Origin: Pigoraptor vietnamica | Lineage: Eukaryota > Opisthokonta > Filasterea | Direction: 5' to 3' | Length of the DNA stretch: 32,592 nucleotides | NCBI GenBank assembly: GCA_943704525.1 | Contig: CALSCQ010002512.1 | Coordinates: 1-32,592 of the forward strand | Part shown: piece by piece, positions 1 through 10,125 of the stretch | How positions within the stretch are numbered: position 1 is the first letter of the stretch | Layout: each line of letters starts with the position of its first letter | Program-made: the position numbers and the translations under genes | The notes under the pieces: generated by a model | Told to the model about the DNA's origin: nothing | What the model saw: only the letters and a program-made list of their open reading frames with translations | Databases searched by the model: none

Positions 1-91
1 CCCCCTATACACACGCACACTTTACACACACGCACATCCTTCCGTCCGCGCTTCGCCTACCCGCATGCATTCTGATCGTTTGTTGTTGCAG

Positions 92-190
92 TCTGGTATG
101 AGTGTGGGATCGACACTGCTCGGCAAGCTGCGTGACATGCTCGCGCGCACAAAGCCACGCGCACAACCGCGCGGTTTCCTCGATGGATGA
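92..190 (+). CDS. possible last exon of an upstream gene (partial)
   Basis: A pyrimidine-rich stretch ending TTGTTGTTGCAG (80-91) is followed by 33 in-frame codons to TGA (188-190). The reading is SGMSVGSTLLGKLRDMLART and then a short basic tail. It would be the C-terminus of a + strand gene whose body lies left of the window, tail to tail with CARM1. No family is recognisable. Support is only the acceptor, the open frame and the plausible composition. One point against it is that the supposed intron (1-91) is CA-rich, whereas the other repeat-bearing introns here are GT-rich in the sense direction. Confidence 0.3.
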   Translation, partial: SGMSVGSTLLGKLRDMLARTKPRAQPRGFLDG

Positions 191-405
191 AGGCATATTA
201 TCTTCAAACAAGAGACACCGCAGCACTTGGCACTTGCGCAGCCGTACTCCTCCAGCAAGTCTATTGCTGATTGACTCGAAAGCAGACGCACGCACACGCA
301 CGCACTCGCTCGCTCGCACGCCGCACGCACAAAAGCCACAACTCCCGACGCGAACGACACGCGCTCTACGCTCACAACGCTCGCATATCTTCAATAGCGC
401 GTTTT

Positions 406-2476
406 CTACTGCGCGGGAAAGGTGCCATCGACGAGGCCGCCAGGCATCCCAAGCGACATGTCGTCCTCGGGCCCACCGCGGGTTGGCATAACAGCGCCCA
501 CGGGCGGCGTGTAACCGGAGAAGCGGTAGTAGGGCTCCTTCAGGTTGATGACGTTGGAGGCGCGGAGAGAGGTGCCGTCCGCGCAAGCGTCGATGCGAAT
601 GTCGTAGCTCTGCCGCGTGTTGACGTTCATCGCGACCGAGCCCGAAATCGTGCGTCCTGGCTCCATGAAGATGGGTTCGCGGAACAGGCAGCGCAGCTGG
701 TACCTGCGACAGGAGGGTCACAACAGGCATTAGCGCGCGGTGTTCTGCGGGTGCCTGTGAAGCCACCAGCAAGCAGCACGCGACGCGTTGGTGCCATCCA
801 CATTATGCAAGGCCATTCAAGCCTCAAGTCCCATCAGGGCACCAAAACAGTGAGCCACACTACAGCGGAGACCCACCAGTGCGTGAGAGGCGCTGTCGGC
901 GCCGTCGACAGAATGACCTGGCTCTGCGAGCCCTTGAACGCGACGTCAAACCAGAACGCAAGCCCGTGCACGTTGCACGCCCCAAGGGGTCGGAACGTGA
1001 ACGGGAGGTGAATTTTGTGGAGATCGCTCTCGGGCATCGTCAGAAAGTCAAAGTGTCGCAAGATCGGCGGCGCGACGACCAGCCGCGGGTCGAGGGCGTC
1101 CACGACCGGCTGCGAGAACGTTTCCACCGTCGCGCGCTCACACAGTGACGTCATGTTCAGGCCGAAGAAGGCGCGCTGGTGCCAGAACGCCGTCTTGTTA
1201 AACTGGCGGGAGAATGAGGGAGAATGAGATCAAGCGTCAGCCAAGCGCGGGGAAAAAAAGGGACCGTAGATCGTAAATGCGCGCCTGTTGCAAGAGCGCC
1301 ACGTGCGCACGTGCGTGCACGCAGTCACGCCGCCCGCACATGGCCCACACACCTGCTCAATGTAGAGATACTCGTCGGTGAAGGGTGCGCAAAACAGCGT
1401 CGCCGTCGACGGGAACATGATGCCGCCCGGCCGCAGAAACTTCCGCGCGTGCACAAACGACTCGAGCATGCGCTCATTCACAAGCATCGTGCCCATGGGT
1501 TCGCTGATGATCACGTCGACCAGCTCGGGGAGCTCAATCTCCTCTATCTTGCCGCGCAAGACGACGACGCGCGCCCCAAACCCATTGCCCTCCGCCAGCA
1601 CCCGCGTGTTATCCGCCATCGCGCTCGCTTCCACCGCATAGACGCGACGTGCGCCCGCCTGTGCCGCGAAGAATGAGAGAATGCCTGGAGCCGCGGAAGC
1701 AGAGATCAGAGTAATGAATGCACGACGCACACAAATGCCCAGCTCAAAACTCAAAGCCCACCCACCCGTGCCCGCACCGACGTCTAGTACGACCTTTCCG
1801 CTAAAGTCCGGCCAATTCTCGAGGACGGCGCGCTGGTAAGTGCCCGTCCTCACAAGATCCTGGAGCATGTTCTGCTGCTGGAGCAGCTGTCCATAGTAGT
1901 GAAAGTATTGGCTCGCAGACGTCGCATCGGTCTTCGCCGAAAAGTGGGACGACGGGGCGGCGCCGCCCGCAGCGCCATCCGCAACAGCTGCGCCACCTCT
2001 CACGCGTTGTAACACCCACGCGATGAACGCCTCCGCATCCGATCCGTTCGCAAACACAAGCGTAATCGAGTGCTGCGGAAGCGCAACGACGACCGATCGC
2101 GTCGACACGCGGCAGACACCCGTGTGTGTGCCGATCGCTGTTGGCGCCAGGAGCTCACGCGCGCCCTCTGCAAAAAACAGGACGTGCGGCTGAGTAAGTG
2201 TGAACCCGTATCTCTCGATGTGCGACGAAAATCGCAAGCCGATGGCAACGAGGCGAGACATACAAAATGCGCGCACGCACCCGCAACGCGAAGAATTGCC
2301 TGGCCCGGCGAGTTGCCCGGCCACGCACGCAGTTCCAGCGCCCCCTTGCGTCCCATCGGCACGGTCGCAAACTCGTCGCCGTCCGCGGGCGTGCCGGGGT
2401 CGCGCATCACATACGCCGACATCCCATGGAACGCCACGGGCGTCTGCGCGACCGCGGCCCCGTTCGCGGTCGCCAT
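406..2476 (-). CDS. CARM1: CARM1/PRMT4-type protein arginine methyltransferase
   Basis: Transfers methyl groups from S-adenosylmethionine to arginines of histone H3, coactivators and RNA-binding proteins. Exons (complement): 2476-2282, 2213-1766, 1684-1353, 1202-877, 703-406. The sum is 1599 nt, 532 aa; human CARM1 is about 608. Residues 1-130 cover the CARM1-specific N-terminal PH-like region. The catalytic core follows: [14 protein letters not shown], motif [10 protein letters not shown] (near 206-215, split by an intron), VEAS, the double-E loop with E276 and E285, and the THW loop at 432-434. The C-terminal beta barrel ([18 protein letters not shown]) matches CARM1 rather than PRMT1. The long human transactivation tail is almost absent. 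Threonine 280 replaces the usual tyrosine after SEPMG. An upstream in-frame ATG at 2539 would add 21 basic residues; 2476 is preferred because it opens on MATANG. Divergent from the next gene. Confidence 0.93.
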
Positions 2477-2908
2477 GTCGGCCACGAGAATGAAGGACCG
2501 CGCAGAACGGTGGGGTTTCTCTTTGCGCCGCGAGCGCAACGCGGGGGCGTCCGGTCAGGGGTATGTGGACGTGTTTCTCCTCACGAGTGTGCTTTCACAA
2601 CGCACCAGAATGCGTGGGCACGCGAGTGAGTGCGAGAGCACGTGCAAGAGGAATGGATGGTGCGTGTGTGCCTCGTGCGCTGCCGCGTTTTTCTGACGAT
2701 TTGTTGTGATTGCGCCGAGTATGTGTTTGAAGTGCAGTCGACGGACAAAACTTTCGCGCGTGTCACTGTGGGGCTCTGCCGAGATCTCGGCTAGTTACTG
2801 TAGGTAACATGAGCCATCAACAAACCCGGGTGAGCTTGGTGAAAGCGATGCGCCGTTATTTCCCTCCTCGCGCGGTGCTCGCTCACGCAGCTCCACACTC
2901 GCACAAAC
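2477..2908. promoter_or_regulatory. divergent intergenic region between CARM1 and the charged-helix gene
   Basis: 432 bp between two head-to-head start codons, so it should hold both promoters. It is GC-rich with scattered GTGCGTGTG runs around 2640-2680. I see no TATA box and no clear CCAAT box. A bidirectional, TATA-less promoter is the simplest reading, inferred from layout only. Confidence 0.45.
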
Positions 2909-4903
2909 ATGCCGGAGTGTTCTAGCTGCGACAAGCAGCTTAGCGCTGCCGAGGTCGTGCGCGTTGATGGTGAGTTTTTATTTTCATTTTTATTTTTACC
3001 GCCGCGCTGCACTGCCACTGACGACTGTCGACGCGCAGGCACCGTCATGTGCAAGTCATGTGCGGACGAGCTGAACGCCGTCATTTCGACTGCAATGTCG
3101 GGAGCGCACGCGATGTTCCAAAGCGGAAGTCCGAGAACTCAGAGGTAAGTGTGCTCCAGTCCGGCACTATCTGTCAGCGTGAGCGATCGTGTCGTTCTGA
3201 CGCCTTCGTGTTGGAACGACAGCAAAGCGAGCCATGGTCTGTCTGCCTCCGCCCATGGCACATCACTCCAGCAGCAACCGCGTGCTTCGCCAACGCTTGC
3301 GCCTGCTGCGAGCTCGCCGCTGTCTCGCAGCATGCCCAACCAGTCCTCTGCCGCGCCCACCGTCGGCGGTTTCCGCAGTGTCGCCCAGGCCCAGCCGACA
3401 GCTGTGAATCGCAGCGGAGTAAGTGGCGCTGTGTGCTGTCTCATCGCATTCGAGTTTTGGAGAGAAAGAGACTACTGTAGATGTAGGCTGTTTGCGTGTC
3501 GCTCAATATCTCTGTGATCACGGCAGTCCGTCAGTTCGCAAGCCAAGCCGTCCGGAGCGAACGCGGCGCACGACCTCTTCCGATCGTCCATTGAGGAGGC
3601 CGAGAAGCACAAAGAGCGGCTCGAGCGGGAGACGAAAGAGAGAATGGCTCGCGAATATAAGGTGAGGCTTGTGCGTGTGCGAACCTGCATGTGTTTGGGG
3701 CACACTAGCCAATGCTTAACTGACATTAACACGCCTGGGTCGCAGGAGCAAGCGGAACGAGAGAAGGCCGAGCGCGAACGACGCGAGAACGAGAGGCGCA
3801 AGGCGGAGGAGTCGCAGGCGGCAGAGCGGCAAAAGCGTGAGCGCGAAGAGAAGGAGAGGAAGGAGCGGGAGGAACGCGAGGCCCGTGAGAGGCGGGAGAG
3901 GGACGAGCGGCAGAAGCGAGAGAAGGAGGAGCGCGAACGCAACGAGAGGGCAGAGAGGGAGGCTCGCGAGCGGCGCGAGAGGGAAGAGAGGGAGAAGAGA
4001 GAGAGGGAAGATAGGGAGCGGAAAGAGCACGAGGAACGGCAGCGCGCCGAGAAAGAGGCGAAGGAACGTCAGGAGAGAGAGGCGAAGGAACGCCTTGAGA
4101 GGGAGACAAGGGAGCGACTTGAGAGGGAGGCGAAGGAACGTCAGGAGAGAGAGGCGAAGGAGCGATCGGAGCGCGATGCAAAAGAACGCGCCGAACGAGA
4201 GGCGCGCGACCGTGCCGAAAGGGAGGCGAAGGAGCGTTTCGAGCGCGAAGCGCGTGAACGCGGTGAAAAGGAGGCAAAAGAGCGTGCGGAGAGGGAGACG
4301 AAGGACCGCCTCGAGAAGGAAGCGAGGGAACGTGCTGACCGGGAGGCGAAAGAGCGCGCTGAGCGGGAGGCCCGTGAGCGCGCGGAAAAGGATGCGAAAG
4401 AACGTGCAGAGAGGGATGCGAAGGAACGCGCGGAACGCGAGGCGCGCGAACAGAGGGAGGCGAAGGAGCGTGCGGAAAGGGAGGCGCGGGAACAGAGGGA
4501 GGCGAAGGAGCGTGCGGAAAGGGAGGCGCGGGAACGTGCAGAGAGGGACGCAAAAGAGCGTGCAGAGAGAGAGGCGCGGGAACGGCAGGAGAAGGAAGCA
4601 AGGGAGCGCGCCGATCGCGAGGCGCGGGAACGTGCGGAGAACGAGAGGGTGCGTTTGGAGCGGGAGCGCGAAGAGGCGCAGCGGCGCGCTGAACAACAGC
4701 GGACCGAGGCGGAGGAACGCGAGCGGGCGCGACTGGCGGCGGAGCGTGCGAAAGGCGATGCGCAGCGCCTTGACGTGCTCAAGGCGGAAGTCAAGCGTGT
4801 CGAGGACGCGCTGAGGGCGGCGGAGAGCGGGTTGCAGGCTGCGTCCGAGCGCGCGTCGCGGGCGCTGGAGCGGGCTGCGGGAATGGGCGTGCGGTTCGCC
4901 TGA
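2909..4903 (+). CDS. zinc-knuckle protein with very long E/R/K charged helix
   Basis: Exons 2909-2969, 3039-3144, 3223-3418, 3527-3661, 3746-4903; 1656 nt, 551 aa. The N-terminus has two CxxC pairs (C4, C7 and C25, C28), a likely zinc knuckle split by intron 1. Residues 56-120 are Ser/Ala/Pro/Gln-rich and probably disordered. From about 140 to 500 the chain is almost only Glu, Arg, Lys and Ala in an 8-residue rhythm such as AKERAERE. That pattern with i/i+4 opposite charges is typical of single alpha helices or long coiled coils. The last 45 residues (RLDVLKAEVKRVEDALRAAE) look like an ordinary heptad coil. The exon carries a perfect 42-bp tandem duplication (4451-4534). No named orthologue recognised; a spacer, scaffold or centrosomal/RNA-processing role are all possible. 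The start follows a CAAACATG context and gives the cysteine module at once. Confidence 0.8.
4451..4534 (+). repeat. perfect 42-bp tandem duplication inside the charged-helix exon
   Basis: Bases 4451-4492 and 4493-4534 are identical, each encoding 14 residues that begin QREAKERAERE. They lie within a wider degenerate 24-bp (8-residue) minisatellite covering roughly 4060-4640. Identity at every wobble position contrasts with the diverged neighbouring units and points to recent slippage or unequal exchange. Confidence 0.9.
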
Positions 4904-5315
4904 GTTCCAATGAAGCGTGCGTCTGATTGGTACATTAACTTCGGGGGTTAGTCGGCACTTATCGGAAGAAAGTTCATTGTTGCACACGATCCACCGCGTG
5001 GCGCAGCGGGGACTGGCGGGAGAAGGCGCATGTTTTTGTTTTGCAGAAAGTGGGGCGGCATCCAGGGGCCGCAATACAAGAGCGCAATTGTGAGGCGAGC
5101 GAACGAGCGCAATGAGAGGTCTCGGTGAGGCGCGGGTGAAAGAGAACAAATGGACAAACGCACAATTCGTAAGGGAAATGGCGGCGGAAAAAGACAGAGA
5201 CGACGGAGCAAGAAATCAGCAGGAACCAATCGCAGCCACGCTACCAACTCGCGCGGCAGGCGCACCATAGCGGTCGAGGGGCGGCGATTGGCGCTATTCA
5301 ATAAAGAGAGGCAAT
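4904..5315. other. convergent 3' flanks
   Basis: 412 bp between the stop of the charged-helix gene and the stop of the SR gene on the other strand. It contains an AATAAA on the + strand at about 5300, close to the SR stop, and two CCAAT-like words (near 5224 and 5284). I see no gene. Both 3' UTRs should lie here. Confidence 0.5.
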
Positions 5316-6622
5316 TCAGCGGGAGGGAGACGCCTGGCCCTCCGCAGGGGCGGCAGCGTCGCCATCGCGCTTGGCGTCGTCGGCCGGCGCGGGCGAGCGG
5401 CGGGGAGACGCAGAGCGGGAGCGAGAGCGATCACGCCTGTGAAAGAGACAGTCGTTGATGAGTGCGTGTGCACGATGGGCAAGAATTGGGAGAGCGTGAC
5501 TGTCCCAAGGAGAGATTGGGAGGAGGAGTGGAACTCACTTGGCGGGCGACGCGGACCGCGAGCGAGAACGGTCGCGGCGACTGCGTGTGCAAAAAAGCAA
5601 GGCGTGTCGGTGAGTTTGACCGTTCAGTGAGCAAGCAGGTGGCAATAGTGATGCGAAAAGCACCGGCAAAATAGCGCTGATACTCACGGCGGAGACCTAA
5701 GATGTCGGCGAGAGCGAAGGGGAATGCGTGGAGGATTTGCAGTTAGAATAGAATCATCACATCCGACGTCGTGTCACGTGGGCGCGCACTCAAGGCACGC
5801 ACACGCAAACACGCTCGCACCCCGCACACACATACACACTCAGGCAAACATACACACACACGCACACACCCCGCACACGCAACAGACACACGCAAGCAGT
5901 CAATGTGTACGCACCTCCGAGGCGAGCGGCTGCGCGAGCGCGACCGACCGCCGCGAGGGCGGGGCGGAGGAGAGCCGTGCCGCCAGCCACGAGCGGGACC
6001 CTGCTTGGCCCACTGCAACCGCGCGTGGAGACAACAGCATTTAGAGAAGCATGAAAAAACACCTCGGTCACTGAAGACATTGCGAATAAGATCCGACAAT
6101 AGAGATGCAGCTGCATCCAACATCCACTTGGACACCCACCTCAACCCTCAGAGGATACCCATCGACCTTCTTGCCGTGCATGCGCTCGTACGCATCCTGA
6201 GCATCCCGCTCGTCCTCAAACTCAATGAACGCAAAGCTGGAAAGGCAATAGGTATGACCACCCCGCAACGTGCTACCAAAACACTGCGTGCGAGGAAGGC
6301 ACACAACAGCTTCGAGATGCCGAAGATGAAATGCGAACGAATACTCACGCGGCTCCACCACGACCACGCTTCGACGACGGAATGTCGCAGCGAACGAGCC
6401 GACCAAACCTACAGCGTGACGCACACGTCAGCGAACAAATCCATGAAAGTTGATTCCACTTTCGCATGGAAGATGGCCAAGCACGACATACCGCACTAAT
6501 ATTTAACTACCGGCATTCGCGACAGCAGAATCACGTACGCACCTCTCAAACTCATAGCCAAGGTCCTTTGCGACCGTGTAAGGGGAGACATTGTCCACGA
6601 AAAGTGTGGTCCGGCGGGACAT
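5316..6622 (-). CDS. Srp1-type SR splicing factor (single RRM plus RS tail)
   Basis: Exons (complement): 6622-6543, 6408-6349, 6236-6140, 6012-5915, 5696-5688, 5580-5539, 5436-5316; 507 nt, 168 aa. The RRM spans about residues 5-80 with RNP2 LFVDNV and an RNP1-like AFAFIEFED. The phrases YEFERFGRLVRCDIP and LRVEWAKQ resemble fission yeast Srp1, a one-RRM SR protein. The tail has RSRSRSRSPRR and further SR/RS runs, substrates for SRPK/CLK-type kinases. It should act in the nucleus in exon definition and splice-site choice. Seven exons for 168 residues is dense. Exon 5 is only 9 nt, with a TTCTAAC branch-point-like word upstream. Intron 4 (5914-5697) is GT-rich in the sense direction. SR genes often autoregulate by alternative splicing, so these small exons are candidates for that. 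Confidence 0.88.
5688..5696 (-). other. 9-nt microexon of the SR gene
   Basis: On the minus strand CATCTTAG precedes GTCTCCGCC, which precedes GTGAGT. This TTAG is the only AG within about 60 nt upstream, so the exon cannot easily be longer. Phase 2 on both sides keeps the frame (R-S-P-P), and skipping it would also keep the frame. The product inside an RS domain is plausible. Confidence 0.7.
5800..5890 (-). repeat. GT-rich imperfect microsatellite in SR intron 4
   Basis: Interrupted (CA)n on the + strand, which is (GT)n in the sense of the SR transcript. It fills the middle of the 218-nt intron that precedes the 9-nt microexon. Confidence 0.85.
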
Positions 6623-7379
6623 CTTTAAAAAAAAAGGCACGCAAAAGGCAGTGCAATTCACAATGAAACACGGGATTGAATAACGCAGAGGCCTGTCGAA
6701 AGAGAGCAAAAATTTGCACCAAAGCACAATATAGAAGGGCAAGGGCACAGCGGCTTGAGATTCAATGGCGAAGGTACTGAGAGCGCGCACGTGCGCGAAT
6801 TTTCCAATATAACGCAAGGGGGGGTGGCAAGAAATTGAAAAGAAGGCAAATTGTGGTCGAATTTTAGGTCATCTTCAAATCGTAGTAGTGCCGAGGAAGT
6901 GAAAGCGTCACTTGAGGGCGTGACGTCAGGCGGGAGGCAAAGGCAGGCACACGTGGAGGTTGAAGAGCATGAAAACAGGAAGCAAGGCTGGTCGCGCTGC
7001 AGGTTACTCTTGCCACTTTCAATTCAGGTTTGTTATATGTGTGTGATTCAGACTGCGTTATGAAGCTTTTTCGCACGCGTTTGTGTGAGTATGTGCGTGT
7101 GTGTGTGTTCCTTTGCGTTTGTGCGTGCGTTGCGGTGCATGTGCAATTGGCATGGCACGAGAATTACCCCTCGCGTCGTGCTTCATCCACATGCTAGATT
7201 TCATTCCGCATGCCGTCCTTTCTTTCAGCGCATAGTGCACTCGTGCGCTGGCGACGAAACGCGGGAAACTTACTCTCTTCCACGTCCACTCGCAGATTCG
7301 ACCGACAGACAATAAATAGGTCGTCGCGCAAAGCAAAAAGAATTAGTTGCTTATATTGACATTTTCATGAGTTAGCGAC
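6623..7379. other. intergenic region upstream of the SR gene and downstream of GILT
   Basis: 757 bp. The left part is the SR promoter; a perfect CRE palindrome TGACGTCA lies at 6921-6928, about 300 bp upstream of the SR start. The right part is the 3' flank of GILT and has a short GT-rich run at 7088-7125. I see no convincing open frame or RNA gene here. Confidence 0.5.
6921..6928. promoter_or_regulatory. CRE-like palindrome TGACGTCA
   Basis: Perfect 8-bp match to the bZIP (CREB/ATF) core site in the region upstream of the SR gene. A second copy is at 23400-23407. A single 8-bp match has weak significance in 32 kb, so this is a candidate only. Confidence 0.3.
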
Positions 7380-8313
7380 TCAGTTAACATACGAAACGCG
7401 GCGAACAGCGCCCACGCTGCTGCACGACGCCGGCTTGGGTCCCTGGTACTGGTCGCAGATGCACGCAATGAGGTTGTCCTGGCACTTGTCCTGCAGGTCC
7501 TCCGTGTGAACGCCGTCAATGACGATCCACGGGACGTACCTACGGCAGAGTCGAGAGTGGATCCATCAGTGGTTAAAAACATAACTGCTCAGAGATAGCC
7601 GAGGAAAATAAGGCATGTGGGGCACTCACTGGTGCGGCGGGTTGAGAGCGGCCGTCGCCTGCGCCATGACGTGCTCGTACTGGACGCCGTCGCTGTCCGC
7701 AGCACACGCGCCAATTGCAGTGTAGTCAATGCCCTGCTGCTTGGCGCAGTCCGACGCCGTCGAGTCCTGGTAAGGGGTACCGGAGGCCTCGAGGCACTTG
7801 ATGAAGGGGTAGTAGACGGTGACGTTCTTCAGGATGTTGATGGCGCACGTCTGGGCCCATACAATTGCGACAGGGTTAGTACACAAACGTCGGGCGCGAC
7901 GATGTTCTCAGCCCGTTTTTGCCGCACCTCAATGAAATTGCCGATGCACTCGTTGGTTCCGTGCTGGCACGTGTACGTGTAGCTGGAGCCCTGCGCCGCC
8001 TCCTTCGCGTTGCCGTACGGCACAAGCGTGAGGTCCGTGATCTCCTGGATGTCGGCGGCCGCCCACGCGGCGCTCAGCGGGCCGGTGATAAAGGCCTCGC
8101 AATAGGGGCACTGCCGTCACAAAAATGCGAAAAGATCAGCGGTGTGTACACGTAGCGGAGATCGACATACGCCTCATCAATTTTGCGTCGTACACACAGG
8201 ACATGAAGGGGACTCACCAGCGACTCGTAATACAGGGCCACCGACACCTTGTCGTACGCGCGCGCACCACCCGCCAGAAGGGCGAGGGCAAAAAACACAA
8301 GCGCCACCTTCAT
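7380..8313 (-). CDS. GILT-family lysosomal thiol reductase
   Basis: Reduces protein disulfides in acidic compartments. Exons (complement): 8313-8218, 8110-7928, 7850-7630, 7539-7380; 660 nt, 219 aa. Residues 1-19 form a signal peptide (MKVALVFFALALLAGGARA). The thioredoxin-type active site CPYC is at 33-36, split from the preceding YYESL by intron 1. The family signature CQHGx2ECx2Nx4C is complete (C80 to C95), with its last cysteine supplied by exon 3. NPPHQYVPWIVIDG near the C-terminus is also typical. Length fits the family. An ATG six codons upstream (8331) would weaken the signal peptide only slightly, so the start is not fully certain. Head to head with the SVIP-like gene, 301 bp apart. 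Confidence 0.92.
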
Positions 8314-8614
8314 CTTCAACAGTCCTTGCAAAGAACATGCACACTCTCGTGGGATCTGAAGTGCCTTTTCGTGTGTCTGTTGTGTAAAATGGCCACCTAC
8401 GCCACCCGGCTATGCAGGCGCCAAAACACAGCTGTGTCGGTCATGTGACTGCGTAGCCAATCGGAAGCGATGGCCCATTGCTGTCACAGTGACGTCCCCT
8501 CCGAGTGCTCAAGAATTTTCGAATTCAGTTTTGCTTTTCTGAAAAGCTTCTCAAAAAGGAGTTAAACTCGTATTTGCCTCGTTCCCTTTTGCACGGGAAC
8601 GTTGACAAGGCAAC
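8314..8614. promoter_or_regulatory. bidirectional promoter region of GILT and the SVIP-like gene
   Basis: 301 bp between divergent starts. It includes a CCAAT word (AGCCAATCGG, about 8454), a half-CRE (GTGACGTCC, about 8490), and an AT-rich stretch next to the SVIP start. No TATA box at the expected distance on either side. The shared-promoter role is inferred from spacing. Confidence 0.5.
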
Positions 8615-9161
8615 ATGGGATCTTGCTGTGGACGAGAGGCCGCGACGGAGCCTCTGAATCCGAGCCCAGTGAGTAATTGTCGCGTTACAGTCAGCGCGGC
8701 CGTCTCTGTACGCATAAACTGATTCCCAAATCATGTTCTGTGATCACTTTGAAACAACCAGAACACACGGCGGCGAATGCAAGCGGAGGCGGCGGAACGC
8801 CGTGCTGCAGAGCAGGATGCGCGGGGTTTGAAAGATCCTGCGGGCGCAAAGGCGCGCGCCAAGAAGCATGACGCAACTGCGGCAGCATCTAGTGTACCTC
8901 AGCCAGACGGCGGCCTAAGGGTGGGTTGGCGTGTTTTCGTTATGCCTCATCAAGTGCAGTCTGCAGTCGTGCTTTGGCCTTTGAGTACTTTGGTGTATGA
9001 AGAGTTTACTACACTTTCAGTTGAGATACCCATGCCTGTGTTCGTGTGCGCGCTCAAGTTCTAGTCGAGGAACCGTGTATCGTCATCGGTCACTTAGTCA
9101 GATGTCGCTCTAAATATTGCCTTGTTGTCCATCTCCGTTCATGCAGTGGCAAGTGGGTTAA
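8615..9161 (+). CDS. SVIP: SVIP-like small p97/VCP-interacting protein
   Basis: Exons 8615-8668, 8762-8920, 9147-9161; 228 nt, 75 aa, against 77 in human SVIP. MGSCC at the N-terminus is an N-myristoylation (G2) plus palmitoylation (C4, C5) motif, which places the protein on the cytoplasmic face of membranes. Residues 22-32 fit the VCP-interacting motif RX5AAX2R exactly (R22, A28, A29, R32). The C-terminus GGLRWQVG matches the conserved SVIP ending GGLRWTVS. The last exon has only 15 nt (W-Q-V-G-stop). It was found because reading through the GTGGGT donor loses the conserved ending. SVIP binds the p97 N-domain, inhibits ER-associated degradation and affects lysosome dynamics in animals. Shares a promoter with GILT. 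Confidence 0.85.
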
Positions 9162-9832
9162 CAATCTCGCCGGCGCACCATGGATGTTCTCCGACCCTTT
9201 CGCCAAAATCATCTAATGCGAAAGTGGCCCAAGACTGGCACGGCAGTCCGCCAACGAATCAGTCAAGTCCTGCTGGCACTTGCCCGGCCAGCCAGCGTTG
9301 GCTGCATGCGCCACTAGCCGCATCCGATTGTTGTGGTATACCAAGCACAAAATGATGTGCAAATACATTCAAATTCACAATACTCCACGGGGCTTCCTCC
9401 CGTGCAGTACTCGGACTGTTGTTTTCAATCCCTGCGGTAGTAATGTAAACTGATCTGAGAGCTCTGTTGAGCTCTTCGAAGTTTTGTGTATCCGGACATG
9501 CCTTTATCCGGACACGACACGTTACCGAGAGTTCGGCTCTTCCCGTCACCAGACGACTGACCAATCAGCGCGCGAGTTGATGGCGCGGTGGCGAGACACC
9601 GTGACTCCCCATTTCCTGGTGTCAATTTTTAGAAGATAGTGTATAGGAATCGCCATAGCCCATGATTATTATTACATAATTTCTATATTTATAATATTAC
9701 TACTTATTTATATATGCATAAGTGATAACAAATTGAAACTGTAGTCGGTCAGGCAGCAACTCGAAGCGTGAGCACGCCGCATGCATGCGATTGGCTGATT
9801 CTCTCGCCACCGGACAGCTGGTCATGCCTGCT

Positions 9833-9861
9833 CACTATGGGTTCACTATGGGCCACTATGG
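9833..9861 (+). promoter_or_regulatory. triple CACTATGG element upstream of the LRRC58 TATA box
   Basis: Three exact copies of CACTATGG at 9833-9840, 9844-9851 and 9854-9861, spaced 11 and 10 bp (one helical turn), about 110 bp upstream of the TATA box. Related copies occur in the CDO1 and CPT1/SPICE1 upstream regions. A transcription-factor site is inferred; no family is assigned. Confidence 0.5.
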
Positions 9862-9966
9862 GGCAGGGCGTGACGCGTCTTGTGACAAGGGGAGAATTTT
9901 GTTGTGATTTTCAAAGGTGCGGAACTTTTCTTCATCCACACAACCCACTTCTTTCGTTTTTTCGCT

Positions 9967-9973
9967 TTATATA
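9967..9973 (+). promoter_or_regulatory. TATA box of LRRC58
   Basis: TTATATA in GCTTTATATACCCC. Transcription would start about 30 bp downstream, near 9998, leaving a leader of about 130 nt before the ATG at 10126. This argues against an upstream in-frame start at 9904. Confidence 0.5.
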
Positions 9974-10125
9974 CCCCTGCTCTTTTTTACCTTGCGCTAG
10001 TCGTGTGCTCGTATCGTCTCTCGCTGTGCCCCGCGTTGGAGAACTGCGGCGTAAAAAGCGTTTGTTTTGACGAGCTTGAAGGCCTTCGCGAAGCTATCGA
10101 AGCGCTTCGGCGCTCGCTGTGTAAA

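Larger units (their letters stand above)
9162..10125. other. intergenic region and promoter upstream of LRRC58
   Basis: 964 bp. CCAAT-type words occur near 9560 and 9790. An AT-rich island lies at 9655-9735. A triple CACTATGG cluster lies at 9833-9861 and a TATA box at 9967-9973. No convincing ORF, tRNA or transposon ends were seen. Confidence 0.55.

Noticed and set aside
3716-5149. Long antisense open frame (477 codons) over the charged-helix exon, and a 291-codon one in another frame
   Set aside because: Both are by-products of the stop-poor GAG/CGC repeat. The Leu/Pro/Arg-rich products follow the repeat and the + strand frame has consistent splice sites and a structured N-terminus.
9904-10125. 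Upstream extension of LRRC58 by 74 codons
   Set aside because: The TATA box at 9967-9973 lies inside it and the added residues do not resemble LRRC58.
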